Origin: Ligula intestinalis | Taxonomy: Eukaryota > Platyhelminthes > Cestoda > Diphyllobothriidea > Diphyllobothriidae | Length of the DNA stretch: 64,000 nucleotides | NCBI GenBank assembly: GCA_036362985.1 | Contig: JAYGXS010000006.1 | Span: 17,504,843-17,568,842 of the forward strand | Direction of reading: 5' to 3' | In this document: positions 1 to 10,749 of the stretch, piece after piece | How the letters are laid out: each line of letters starts with the position of its first letter | Position numbering within the stretch: position 1 is the stretch's first letter | The notes under the pieces: model-generated | Told to the model about the DNA's origin: nothing | Seen by the model: only the letters and a program-made list of their open reading frames with translations | Database searches by the model: none | Program-made: the position numbers and the translations under genes

Positions 1-1730
1 TAAGCACTGAAATAATAGGCACAGTCCTACTTTGGGTCCCAGATAAGCACCCGAATGCCCCATCCTTTTGTGATGTAGGATGGCGTATAATAAAGTGTAT
101 ACAGTCCGGAAAATGCAAAGGAAAGTAAATATAAATTAAAATACATTGTATAAATGAAGAAAAACAGGAATAATTATTTTAACTGTTATGTTTGTCCGTA
201 ACAAAATCCGCCATAAGTAAATACAAATATTGCGAAATTAGTAAATTAAAAATTAATAACTAAAAATAAAATAATTAAAAACGTAAACTACAGAAACGTT
301 GACTCACTGAACAAAAAATAATCTAAAATAAAATAATAAATATGATAATGAACTCAAAAATAAACTCAAAACTGAACATAAATATAGGTAGGTTAAAAAA
401 ACATAAAATGAACTATTGTTAATTTGTGTGTTGTGCGCTGGTGGTTATAACCCAAAGTGGTTGCGCATGTAAATCTACATGCATGGTGCTATTCTTCGCT
501 ACTAATAAAGTCTACAACGATAAGTTGGACCTCAAGTAAGTTAAAGTACAAGACCTCCTAACCACAAATATTTTTCAGCAATATCAAGAAATCCAATAAA
601 TCATAAAGCAATTAAAATTGTTTGAATTCTCACACCCAATAAACTATAAGTGGGAAATTTTCCTGTTTATTTATTGCGCGCTGTTTTGCGCGAAACCATT
701 AGATTAATTAAACAATTTCTGGGACTCAAAGTAGGATTCCTCCCAAAAGTAATAGGCACTTTAGATAATCAGAAAATTAGCCTTTTTGAAGAACAACAAG
801 GAGAATTTTAACAGGGAAGAAGGAATCACCTTTATCTGTTTAATGTGAGATTTTGGGATGTTTTTAGTCTCAATTGATTGCGAATTACTAAGTTGAATTA
901 TCCGTTTCTGCATATTTGAAGGTATAAGATTAATGGTAACGCGTACAGCATGAAATGATGGAGTAATTGAGGGGGTTGGATCAATTTCAAGTCTTTAATG
1001 GTTGACAAAGAAGGAATTTAACATTTCTGTTTTTTCCAAAAGTCTCTGTTATAAAATTACTGTTGCAATCGAATAAAAGCGGAATAAATTTTTGTTGTGG
1101 TCTTTTCGCCTAATCATCCACGCGATAGTTTTGCACCCGTCGACTTGATCCCGCTGTCTATCAATTAGTGTTTGATCGCGTGTGATACTGCCCTCGATTC
1201 GCCAAAAATGTGACGCCAGCCTATATTTAAATTTTTCAGATTGGCATTTCTATTATCGGTTCCACTGTGCTCTACAACATGGTGAATTGCACGCTTATCG
1301 ATTTATAATGATCGCAGACTGACAGTGCAATACTATCTGCCTAGACCAGTAGCTGCTGCGGCTGCTGACAGGGTCCAAGATGTGAAACCCAAGGTTGAGC
1401 GGGACGAATTAATTCCGTTAGCGGTCGGTGAACGTCCGTCAACCAGTGTCAATATTGCCCGACATAAACCGGCAAAACAACGAGCTTGTGTTTCAATGGT
1501 TAGAGCGTTAGACTCCAATAGAGAATGTCGAGAATTCGAGCCTCAGGTGCTGCACCACTTGGGGTCGGGTATGCCGGGCTAAAGACGGCAAATTAGCCAA
1601 AATGGCCTTTCTATTCTCCCTTATTTTTGCCGCAATGATACTTGACTAAACGTATTTTCTCCTACCCTATCCATCTAAACACTGAGGGATAAGATGTAGT
1701 GACTGACAAGATTAACAGTTCGACCACACA
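1..1730. other. AT-rich stretch without a recognisable gene
   Basis: The first 1.2 kb is strongly A+T rich with many in-frame stops on both strands. A small open frame on the plus strand at about 1325-1582 (85 codons) is less AT-rich and contains an alanine run, but I recognise no family and see no convincing splice sites. I see no RNA gene or repeat structure here. Confidence 0.5.
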
Positions 1731-2020
1731 TGACACACTACAGTTCGACTGTCCGTTTCCACGAGGTCCACCGTATGCTTCATTGCATGATGCTGCAGGG
1801 ACGGTGGCTTGCGTGTGGAGTAGTTTTAAGTAATAGTAGAATTGTGCTGCCTCTACCACATTCTCTTTTCCCTCAGCCACCTGTGCCCGGTATCATGATG
1901 GTGTTAAGAAGATCGGAGGTGAGATAAGGCGTTAGTGACTGGTGTGGAGGGAGCCTGCGCCTACGTGTGTCTCCACGCCCCCCCTATTCATTATTTGTTA
2001 TGGAAGCGCCATTCGAAAGA
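1731..2020 (+). repeat. dispersed short repeat, copy A
   Basis: One of six related copies in the window. It shares with the others an ordered set of blocks: a GAGGTCCACCGTATGC-like start, GGGACGGTGGCTTGCGTG, CCACCTGTGCCCGGT, then a purine-rich AAGA(A/T)CGGAGGTGAGA block and a GCCTACG...CCACGCCC end. There is no coding potential across the copies. It is about 290 bp, has no terminal inverted repeats, and is probably a SINE or the end of a larger element. Confidence 0.55.
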
Positions 2021-2479
2021 TTTGAATAAAGACTGGTGTCATATTTATGACAAATCGAGGACCACATCATACGCGATCCAAAACTATTTGACAGACAGCA
2101 GAATCAAGTCTGAGTGGGTAAAACTATCGCGTGGATGATCATGAGGAAAGGACACAAAACAAAGACATATTATAACAGGGAATTTGGTCCACCATATCAA
2201 CCTTGAAACCGATCCAATCCTCTGAATTCCTCTGGAATCATATGCTGTCCTCATTACCATTTTATTTTGTCCTTTCAAATATGCAAAAACGGATAAGCTG
2301 AATTAGTAATTCACGATCGGTTGAAACCAACAACATCCCGAAATCTCTTATTAAACAGTTCAGAAAATTTCTTCTTTTCTGTGAAAATTCTTCTTGGTTT
2401 TAATCAAAAATAGTTTCTTTTCTGATTATTGAAAAATTTCTGTAATTTGTTTAGGTTTTGAACGCTGGCTCTCGTTTTG

Positions 2480-2900
2480 ACGTTTTAAAATTTCGGCAGT
2501 GTTCATAAAGTGCCTTCCCCTGTTGGACTGTTTTAAAAACTAATTACTAATAGACTTATGGATTTTCGCATAACCAATCAACTCCTTTCCAGCATGGCTT
2601 TTTGCACGACAGCTCTTGCGAAAATGGCACATTTCCTTTTAAATCCACTTTTTAGTCCACTAACCGACTTTATAACGTCATGCATATCTAATCAGAAACA
2701 AAAGGTCGTAGTGGGACGCAATTCCCCCGGGACATATTTCGTTAAATGTGTCCTCCAAGGTACCATGCCAGGTCTAATTTTGTTTTACGTTAATGATATT
2801 TTTCAGCAAGTAAATACTCTCAGTGTTTTATCTACGCTCATGATCTCAATTTGTATATTGTGTTCTAACTCTACGGTAAACTGATGCCTTGAACAAATCC
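2480..2900 (+). mobile_element. decayed LINE reverse transcriptase fragment
   Basis: Several frames of the plus strand spell pieces of a CR1/Jockey-type reverse transcriptase. One frame reads QHGFLHDSSC near 2590, matching the QHGF-x-GRSC motif of the palm. Downstream, LQGTMPGLILFYVNDI (about 2753-2805) corresponds to the usual PQGSVLGPLLFLIYVNDL motif. The frame shifts between the two pieces, and the catalytic FADD does not survive intact. This is a fossil, and the seen motifs are the only basis. Confidence 0.55.
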
Positions 2901-3299
2901 ATGCAGTGTTAATTGCTCTTTCCACGTATGAGATAGAGAGTGGTGACGGTGGCAACTGACTTTACCTGACTGTGGAGCAAGTTCACGTGTTGTTCAATTG
3001 GTGTGCTGCATTATTTGAGTTTGTGTCGTGTATTGTGCGCCATGCAGCGCGGTCGGGTGGGGCTTATTCAAGTGGTCCTCAAGCAGCCGCTTCTATCCAG
3101 ACAAGCGTGTGGAATTCGGTCGAAAGTCTGCAATTAAAAGATTCGAAAGGCGCACCCTGCGAAAATATTTGACCTTGAGGCATTAGACATTGAATAAGGA
3201 AGTCAAACAGCAATGTTGGCCCTCCGCCATAACCTAAACTCATTAGCCTTTCCCCACAAACTGTCAAGAAAAATACAGTAAATGACGCCATCGTTTTGG

Positions 3300-3600
3300 T
3301 TTCAATGAGGTGCAGCGGGTGCTTCACGTCAGTGTTGTACAGGAACAGTGGCTATTGCGTGGGATTGTGAGTAGACTTGTATGGCATGTACCTCTCTCTC
3401 TTCCCTCAGACACCTATACTTGGTGTCAAAAGAGAGCCAAGAAGACCGGAGGTGACATTAGGCGAAGGTGGCTGGCGCAGTGGGAGCCCGCATCAATACA
3501 TGCCACCACATCCCATCCACCTATTTTCGGAATTAGTTATGAGAACACAACCCGAATAACATCTGCCATGCCGTGATCAGGCTCCCGTGTTGGTTTAGCA
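3300..3600 (+). repeat. dispersed short repeat, copy B
   Basis: Same block order as the copy at 1731-2020: a GAGGTGCAGCGGGTGCTTCA start, CCTCTCTCTCTTCCCTCAG, a TTGGTGTCAAAAGAGAG block, AAGAAGACCGGAGGTGACA, AGGTGGCTGGCGCAG and an end with ATGCCACCACATCC. It is better preserved than copy A in the purine-rich middle block. Confidence 0.55.
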
Positions 3601-5500
3601 CATCTATCCTGTGGTCTGCTTGGAGGGCCGCAAGTAGGTATTTCTTTAATCGAAACCCATCATCAAAGGCTTCTCTTATTTACATTCTTTTCTCTATACG
3701 CCCGGTCTCTGTTCGTATGCACACGTTGTCATCCAAATCCCGGACCTTAATCGTAGCAATATGCAGGATACGTGGACGTGACTCAACACTGAGTCTACGT
3801 TCCTCGGAGAAGGAGGCAGGGCGTTATTCGAATAATATTCTGCTCAGAGCATATACAAGGCGTTCTGAGTAGCTGCTGACTTGGGTGCCAGTCTGGGTTC
3901 GGGCTCATCGGCAATTAATTCGAATAACTGCTTACTTATTTCCTACCAGTATGTTTTCTGACCACAAAGGTACGGCACAGTCTACCCACATTGCGCTTTC
4001 CACACGGATTTCTTTAGCGTCCTGTGGTCTCTTTTACTTTTATTAGTTTTAGTTTAGTTAGGTCGGTTGGGTTTGTTTTATCTTAGTTTACTATTTATTT
4101 TTATTAGTTTTGAGTTTAGTTCATTTTCAAATAGTTTAGTTTAAGTTTATTTTAGGTTTACTTTTTTGGCGGCATGCGGTTGCTTTCTGGCTTATCGTGC
4201 TACGGTATTCGTCCAAACGCCTTAGAATCTATTCCGAGATTAAAAAAATTGGGAAGAAGTCCATATTTCATGGTTTTACTTTAAAAAAGTTCAATTCGAT
4301 ATGGTTTCCATAGATGATTCTATCCAATTTGCAGATGCAAATGGTCAGTTCGTTTTTCCTACTGGTTGTATTTTTCATTTGAATTGCGCTATTTAAATCA
4401 GTATTCCTAGTATTTTCCAGTTTCATGCGTTCTACTTTTTAATTGTGTTTTCTTTTTCGTGATATGCCTAACTCATTTAACACCTATTACCACCGGTCCC
4501 GTATTACAGAATAGTGGAGATTTCGCTTTCTGTAGTGAGCCCGAAACGAGGTTATTACCATGCCATGGTTGCTGTTATGGTGGCAGCTCATGAAATCGGC
4601 TGGTCGGAGTGCACTTGTGTCATTTTTAAATTTGACTAAGGCGTCAGTGGGAGAAAATACCACGTTGGCCGACTTGTTGCCTCTGCTCTGCTACTTTATT
4701 TGTATCCCTTCCCAACCGCAACAACAAACATCACACCAGTTAGGGATATGACCTATCTGTTGGACGTATTATGGGTGATTCCGGCTCCTTTTGACGTTTG
4801 CGTCTAAAGCCCAGGCAGACGGTCAAATATCAGGAAAGTCATGGAGGACTAGAGGGACTATTTATGGTTTTGTTGCCGTCACCTGCAAACCGTGTTCCAC
4901 TGTAAATGCAGTGTTTCTGATGAGCCTGCCTGCTTGACTTATTTTGCTGGGAATTACTTGTATGAGTCCCAAAAAGCGACCTGACCAAGTAAAGAAAGTA
5001 GCCAGTTAACGTAAATATTGCAGCCTCCTAACCCGAAGACCCAAACCGTGGTCCTAGTCTTAACACTACCATGAATACGAACTCCAAACTTAACCTTAAC
5101 CTTAAACCTCAAAGTCTCCTTCATTGGGAGCCTTTATAAATCATCCTCACTCCTATTATTTTTTTTTCAGGGAACGTTTCATATAAATGATGTTTTTTCA
5201 TGTACCTCTATTTGCGCCAAGTGGTTGCCGTCTGTCAACGGAGCGATTTCGTTAGAAAGTTATAAATTCGACAGACCCACTCTTTGTTGTTATTTTAATA
5301 CACATAAGAGTTTTCTTGTCAAGGATGATGATGCGTATTATTAGTAAAGATAATATAATTTAAAAAAGGATGGTAAATAAAGAACCCCTTTCAAGTTTTT
5401 AACGGTAAAAATACGGAGAAGGCCTTATGGAGTTAACCCTTTCTCGAAGTGATATATACCGTGCAATTCATAAGCCTCCGTTTCTATATATTTTGCAGGT
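3601..5500. other. non-coding stretch
   Basis: T-rich tracts at about 4020-4180 and 5155-5175, with scattered short open frames only. I see no transposase, reverse transcriptase motif, exon with plausible splice sites, or structured RNA. Confidence 0.45.
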
Positions 5501-5513
5501 CGATTTCCCTTTT

Positions 5514-5813
5514 TTATGGATGCGTAATCCTTTGATGTACTGACACCTTTTCTTTCTTTGAGAGTAATCCACGCTCGCACAGTTTTTCGGTGATTTTGCC
5601 GTTATTCTCCTTTACGAAATTTACCGTCTTTTCTTTCATTATTTCATCAAACGGTTTTCTGAGCGCGGTTAAATGGATAAGTTTCCATTTGTTCAAAACT
5701 TGTTTCTCAAATTCTGATCTTTTGTCAAGGTTGGTAGTGAAATCTAGTTCAGTCAAACTCTCAAGGTCAATAGCTGCTTCCCTCATATCGTAACTGTGAT
5801 ATCTTATGTATCT
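5514..5813 (-). CDS. candidate terminal exon, unknown protein
   Basis: The minus strand carries a 99-codon open frame directly after a strong splice acceptor (pyrimidine-rich tract ending TTCTTGGTAG at about 5815). It ends at a TAA at 5514. The peptide is highly charged and helix-like, beginning YIRYHSYDMREAAIDLE, with repeated Lys/Glu pairs (FEKQVLNKWKLIHL, KEKTVNFVKEN). An alternative donor (AAAGAAAAG followed by GTGTCA) lies near the end. I do not recognise the family. The composition looks like real protein rather than chance, but no partner exon was identified. Confidence 0.4.
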   Translation of the reverse strand, partial: RYIRYHSYDMREAAIDLESLTELDFTTNLDKRSEFEKQVLNKWKLIHLTALRKPFDEIMKEKTVNFVKENNGKITEKLCERGLLSKKEKVSVHQRITHP

Positions 5814-5924
5814 ACCAAGAATAAAGAACATAAATAAGAGATAAAGAACACGAATCAGTGAATTAAATTCAGTGCATCAAATGCTCATGCATTTGACATT
5901 TTGGCCGTCGGTTCAGACTATGCC

Positions 5925-6110
5925 CGCCGTGTGCTTTACAGCGTGGTGGTGTAGGGATGATGAATTGCGCGTGGATTACTTTTAAGTGATAGAAGACTTG
6001 CGTTGCAGCCATCGCACTCTCACCTCCCCCACCAATCCAAGTCCGGTTTTAAGACACAGGAAAGAAGACAGGAGGCGGGATCAGGCACACAAACCTTGTC
6101 AAGTGTACGT
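5925..6110 (+). repeat. dispersed short repeat, copy C (partial)
   Basis: Shares the GCCGTGTGCTTTACAGCGTG start, GTAGGGATGATGAATTGCG block and GGAGGCGGGATCAGGC purine-rich block of the family, with an altered middle. It is immediately upstream of the hammerhead SINE. Confidence 0.4.
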
Positions 6111-6302
6111 CCAATTCGCAAACTAACATACGAAAGGCCACAAACTTCTTACAAAAACAATTGTAGCATCCCTACTGCCCACTTCAAATTCACGAAAGCT
6201 CGCAAAGCATTATCCCAGGATGGGCACATCCTGAGGAATAGATAGGTGCACAAACAAATAATATATACTCCCGATCTACAACCGGCTATACACCGAACTC
6301 GA

Positions 6303-6357
6303 TGGCTCAGTGGTTAGGACGTCTGCCCCTGACCGGCGAGGCGCGAGTTCAAAACTC
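6303..6357 (+). promoter_or_regulatory. internal RNA polymerase III promoter (A and B boxes)
   Basis: A box TGGCTCAGTGG (6303-6313) and B box AGTTCAAAACTC (6346-6357) sit at tRNA-like spacing. The cloverleaf is not fully maintained, as expected of a tRNA-derived SINE head. Confidence 0.6.
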
Positions 6358-6393
6358 GGGTGCGGCGGCAATTTCAGCTGCTACACTAGGGTT

Positions 6394-6449
6394 GGCCGCC
6401 TGTGGCTGATGAGAGCCAATAGCCCGAAATAGCTATATCACAGTATGCC
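6394..6449 (+). ncRNA. hammerhead ribozyme
   Basis: All three helices can be drawn. Helix I: CTGTGG (6400-6405) with TCACAG (6438-6443), extended past an internal loop by GGC (6394-6396) with GCC (6447-6449). Core: CTGATGA (6406-6412). Helix II: GAGC (6413-6416), loop CAATA, GCCC (6422-6425), with a single A-C mismatch at 6414/6424. Then GAA (6426-6428). Helix III: ATAG (6429-6432) with CTAT (6433-6436). Predicted cleavage lies after A6437 (UA site). The loopless 4-bp helix III and the internal loop in helix I opposite loop II resemble schistosome satellite hammerheads. The helix II mismatch may weaken activity. Confidence 0.8.
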
Positions 6450-6728
6450 AAGTGCGTCTGCCGGAACACTGTTATAAAAACATAAAAAGATGTGTTACTG
6501 ACAGTTGGCTAGTAACATAGCAATTATCATAAGCTTTGCGGGACACAGTTGGTTGATCCGACTCGCAAAAGCATTATCCCAGGATGGGCGCATCCTGAGG
6601 AATAGATCGGTGAACAAACAAATAAAAGCTATACTGTTTTAGAGGAACGACCGTTCTTCAAAGGGCGACAAATTTGGGTTTAAGTGATGAGGAAAACTCG
6701 TCGCTCGCCAGAATTATGGTTTTTTTGG

Positions 6729-6767
6729 TCTGAGTTTTCGAACTCTTACTGGAGTCCCTCGTAAGAG
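6729..6767 (-). ncRNA. degenerate minimal hammerhead-like motif
   Basis: On the minus strand: CTTACGA in place of CTGANGA, helix II GGACTC / loop CAGTAA / GAGTTC (6 bp with one G-T), then GAAA and a very short helix III. One core base is changed. It resembles the motifs at the 3' ends of PLE copies elsewhere in the window (23001-23034, 12088-12125). Confidence 0.4.
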
Positions 6768-7004
6768 GTAATAGCGGCAACGAAAAATAAGCAACAGTTA
6801 TAGGTAACGACAGCCAGTCAAGCAGCAATGACGTCAGTCCAGATATGACTGTGCAGGGCTCTGTATTCCGACGCCAGATCAATAAATAGATTGACTGAGT
6901 TCTCATCGGATGCTCAAGCTTCAGTCGATTCCCGATTAACCTTGCTTCTGGCGTGATCTATTATTCTCGGGGCTGCCAAATTAAACTCTTGATGCGTTTC
7001 TTAG

Positions 7005-7045
7005 GTGTAACGATGGACTCCAGTAAGAGTTGGGAACCTCAGATG
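7005..7045 (+). ncRNA. second degenerate hammerhead-like motif, inverted relative to the first
   Basis: Plus-strand block with the same helix II strand and loop (GGACTCCAGTAAGAG) as the minus-strand motif at 6729-6767, followed by GGGAACCTCAG instead of a GAAA core. Both the core and the closing strand are eroded. The shared sequence continues as CCATAATTNTGGC outside the motif, so the pair is an inverted repeat about 250 bp apart. Confidence 0.4.
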
Positions 7046-7099
7046 AATGAAGCCATAATTGTGGCACCGACGAGCCTTCCTTACTTATACCCACATAGC

Positions 7100-9000
7100 T
7101 GGAATGTGAACATTCAACACATAGTTGGGTTTACAAATCATCATTTATTAACTAAGCAATAATTTATTTTATTGAAAACCGTCAAATCAAAAGGACAAAT
7201 TCATGACAGGTCTATTGTTTCAGACCTACCATAACTGGTAGCAGAGAAGGAAATTAAAGTAAAAGACGAAAATAATGCAAAACAATAACATATATGGCAT
7301 GATAGACTTTCTTGGTTGTCCTTTTGTGTGTCAGATTGTTGCATTCCGGGTTGACGTAGAAACAACCAAGTTTTCTATGGTAGACTGACTTGTGCAATTA
7401 TTGAGCGCAAAATCCGGCTTGTGCCAATTTTTGCGCGCGAAGACTGCCGGTCTGTTAAGAGGAATAAAAAGGCTTTGCAACTAACAGGCGGAGAGGTTGC
7501 CTGCGGTCTAAAAAAGAAAATTATAGTCTCAAGTTAATTCGGAATCAAACCTTCTTTGAGCAATGAACAGGAACATTATCCTGCAACATTACGGCGGCTG
7601 TCAATGCCGTTAAAACCGAAGGCGTCCTCTGCAAAATCAATGAGGGCTTCAGTAATAAAAGTGACCATTTTCGACTATTTAGCTTGTAAAACTGCGGTGA
7701 ATTTGGAGGACGTAGATACGATCAAGTTGTCAGTTTAGCTTTTGTTAGTTGATTTTGGTTTTAGTTAGTTCTTTTTTAATTGAGTAATTTCCCAATATAT
7801 GCTTCCCATATTTTTTGACAAACATTAGGACATTTAAATAATTGTTTCTGTTTTTCTAACTTTACAAACTTTATCTTTTTATTTATACTTCCTTTCCCTT
7901 GTGTTGCCTAGACGGTATAATCTTTATTTCACAAGGTTCTGTATTATAGGAGGATGGGACTTTCGCTTACTGATTTTGGACCCAAACTAGGATTTTATCT
8001 GGACCTAATCTTGCAATATTATGGTTTTCATTCGGCTTCGGTGAACGCCGTTATAAACGAAGGCCTCCTTTACGAGGTCAGTGAACACCTTCCTGGCAAT
8101 GGTTTTTCTTGTTGACTGCCAAATCGATCGCTCTCCGAATTTGATGGTCATCTGAACCATCAGACGTCGACAATTCGTGGGAATTGCTGTTGACACAGCG
8201 TGCTTTCAGAATAACTTCGTCACATATATGATCACCTGGACCGACTTCCGAGGCTTATCTAAAAAAGACGTCATCACAGAAATAATACTTTTCCAATGTG
8301 GATGGCTGCAATTGATATACTCCTAAGCAAATGGAAAAGAAGTCCTCCAATAAGTTTCCTACGGACAGACGGCTTTTTCCTAGCATTCTGCAGATGAACG
8401 CCAACTTCTTTCATTCTTGTTCTAATTAGGCACAGAAAGATAACTGACAAATTTTCGCTGTGAATTGTTCTAAGACACATATAATGTTACTCCCTTGGTG
8501 TATGAACAATGGAATCGTAATTATGCTTATGCCTGGGCAGTTTTGGATTAGCTTGCTTACTTCAAGGCACAGTTTTTTCATTAATAATGCAACACAGAGT
8601 GATCTTGCTAATATTAGAAATACTTGCCAATGACTCACGTGGCAATCTTCCTCCTGCAAGTGTCCGTATTCGTTCCTAGGCAACTGCAGATAGAACTTGT
8701 CTTGTTAATTTTCTGTCACCCATATGGAACCGGTTTGCTTCGTAAACCCAGTAGATTGATGTGCCTCTATTCCTGTTTGAATAAATACCCAATATGCAGT
8801 GAGAAATGACAGATGGCGGGGCACAGATGAACTTCGTATCGATTAAGTGCTTATGGTCCACCTGCTATATCTATTGTGTATGTGAACTATTTGCGCCATA
8901 CTCAAGTGCATGTTTTTGTGTTTCCAGGGCCAACTGGTAGTTCGACAGGTCATTGTTTTGGAAGCCTGGGTGGTATTATCAGTTGAAATGCTCTTTTGGT
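7100..9000. other. no gene recognised; possible decayed PLE 3' region
   Basis: Scattered minus-strand open frames lie downstream of the PLE reverse transcriptase at 9-10.6 kb. None shows a clear GIY-YIG motif. The position would suit the eroded 3' half of that element, but I cannot demonstrate it. Confidence 0.35.
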
Positions 9001-9808
9001 TGGATTCCTATCGTTTCATGCACTGACGCATGAAGTTTCTTCGATATCCACTTTTGGAGAATTGTTGAAAGATGCATTTTATTCCTGCATGGTAACTTTC
9101 TTCATCACAGTAGTAGGTTTGGGCTTGATTAAGGAGGCTGTAGACAGAACTCTTTTTATAAGAAATTGGGTGGTTGTTTTCAAAATGTAGGGTAAAGATT
9201 GAATATGTTTCTTTACGATAAACTGATGTACGGAGTGATCCATCAGTAGTACGATGTACAAGGACATCCAAAATGGCAGATGTCCACCGACCGCCATTTC
9301 GTATGTGAATTCAATTCCTGGAAATGTAGAATTAAGCTCATTCTGGAGGACGTCTAAGTGATGCTTCTTGATGATGACAAAGGTGTCATCTGCATAGCGT
9401 AGCAGGAATGTTGGTTGACTTGTAGGACGAGCTATTAATTCCAACTTCTGCATTATAGTTTTAGCCAGGAAGCCGGATCTGGGCGAAAAAATGGGGCTCC
9501 TTTGAGTTGCTGGTAGCGTCGATCGCAGAAGGAAAAGTTGGCTTCGAGAAAAAGGTCTAGTAGTTGAAGTAAAGTTTCACAAGGTACATCAGAAATGTAG
9601 ATCTCTAGTAGGGGCAGTAGTGGGTTCATCCTGTTTTAAGGATAAAGCAAGAGGTCTTGAGATTAATTTCTTTCCTTTTAGGCCTTTTAACGTTGTAACA
9701 ATGTAAGGATTTTCCGATTTTGTGAGGACGTCATTTAAGATGGACGTCATCTTTTCTATGCAGGCAACTTTGTTCAAATGGTAGTAAAAACTCTTTTTTC
9801 TTTGAGTT

Positions 9809-9945
9809 GACCCAAGTGTGAAAAACTCTAGGCGTTTGGCGGGATTTGAACCCACGCATCAGCGAAAGCCTTTGCCGGAGGCTAATGCTCTACCGCTAAG
9901 CTACAAACGCCCGCTTCACGCCATGAGTTTAATCACACTTGGATC
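9809..9945. repeat. inverted repeat flanking a tRNA-like sequence
   Basis: Left arm GACCCAAGTGTGAAAAACTC (9809-9828) and right arm GAGTTTAATCACACTTGGATC (9925-9945) are inverted copies of each other, differing at about four positions. The tRNA-like sequence fills most of the space between them. The pair could form a long stem with the tRNA-like fold in its loop. Confidence 0.55.
9832..9910 (-). tRNA. tRNA-like sequence, possibly intron-containing (anticodon CCG if so)
   Basis: Minus-strand cloverleaf: acceptor GCGTTTG with CAAACGC (7 bp, perfect); D arm GCTT / AGCGGTA / GAGC; T arm GTGGG / TTCAAAT / CCCGC. The anticodon arm closes as TTAGC with GCTGA only if a 17-nt loop is allowed, which would be a 7-nt loop plus a ~10-nt intron and would put CCG (Arg) at the anticodon. 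The variable loop is only 3 nt. A and B boxes are good. It could be a real tRNA, a pseudogene or a SINE head, and the flanking inverted repeat and position inside a PLE favour the last two. Confidence 0.5.
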
Positions 9946-10665
9946 GATATTACCCACTCAACTTTTCGCAGATAAAATCATGATGTCTTTTTCTTGGTTG
10001 AGGGTAGTTGATGTCTTTATTTCCTCGTATGATAACATTCAGCGTTTAATTCAGTCCTCTAAGGCATGCAGAGTGCTATAGCGAATGCTGAATTGTTCTT
10101 ATTCTGTTAGACTTGTTGACGTTATGATTGACTTGAAGCTGACAAGGAAGTCGAGATAATTGGAATCCGATGGGTTGTACTTCATGACTTTTCTCAGTTC
10201 CATTTCTTCGGTTGTTGTCAGGATTTTGGAGAATAGGTTTAAAACTTTCTTTCGGCTTGTAGTCTCATTTTTTGTATTTCCGCGAGTGCCTTTCAATGAG
10301 TTCAGACACATGCCTTATGTAAGGAAGGATCCATGTATTTATTTTTGGCGCCTGCATAGAATTACTTCCTGTTCTGTGGATTTTTGTTGTTTCAAGCCTC
10401 GGTGTACAATGTTTCTGGGCTGCCTTTTGCGGGAAAAGGTATCAAATAGATAATTTAACTCGGTTCGGTAGGTTTCTTCTTCAGAACAGTGTGTTTTTGG
10501 TCGGCGTAGCAAACTGTTGACGGCACTCCTTTTGTGAGAGATGGGGTTGTTGCTCTCATAGTATATAATACATTTCGCATATATTTTTTAGCTGTAAAAG
10601 GACGTTTGTAACGTTCCGTCAGTCTTTCGCTGTATGAGAACATCCAGATGTGGGAGTTTATTCTT

Positions 10666-10745
10666 AACCTACTTCTCGAGCGTGAACTGAATTCTCGGAA
10701 TGGTTAAGTTTATTGGTATTCTATTCATGCTCGAGAAGTAAGTTA
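10666..10745. repeat. short inverted repeat
   Basis: AACCTACTTCTCGAGCGTGA (from 10666) is matched in inverse orientation by TCATGCTCGAGAAGTAAGTT (to about 10743). The arms are about 28 bp with a few mismatches and a ~25-bp spacer. It lies just upstream (minus sense) of the PLE and may mark its 5' end. Confidence 0.5.
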
Positions 10746-10749
10746 ATAT

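Larger units (their letters stand above)
6199..6626 (+). mobile_element. tRNA-like SINE/retrozyme unit with hammerhead ribozyme
   Basis: Two near-identical copies of a ~64-bp block (6199-6262 and 6562-6626, both starting CTCGCAAA and containing CATTATCCCAGGATGGGC) lie 363 bp apart. The sequence between them holds a tRNA-like RNA polymerase III promoter: A box TGGCTCAGTGG at 6303-6313 and B box AGTTCAAAACTC at 6346-6357. A hammerhead ribozyme fold follows at 6394-6449. This layout (pol III promoter, hammerhead, about 330-370-bp unit, partial tandem repetition) is the known plan of schistosome Sm-alpha-type elements and of animal retrozymes. I infer a head-to-tail copy of about 1.2 units, non-autonomous and without an ORF. 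Confidence 0.75.
9008..10643 (-). mobile_element. Penelope-like retroelement, decayed reverse transcriptase part
   Basis: Minus-strand frames in order give an N-terminal region (10311-10099, with KVLNLFSKILTTTEE), a middle region (9855-9589, with a basic LKGKK segment), the LLQLLDLFLEANFSF...YQQLKGAP block that precedes the palm, and the catalytic motif FLLRYADDTFVIIKKHHLD (within 9453-9079). A frame shift follows, and the thumb region continues in 9271-9008 (TTDGSLRTSVYRKETYS, NNHPISYKKSSV). The RYxDDTFVI-K signature and the order of blocks identify a PLE rather than a LINE. At least three frame breaks make it non-functional. A tRNA-like sequence with inverted-repeat flanks interrupts it at 9809-9945. 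Confidence 0.75.
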
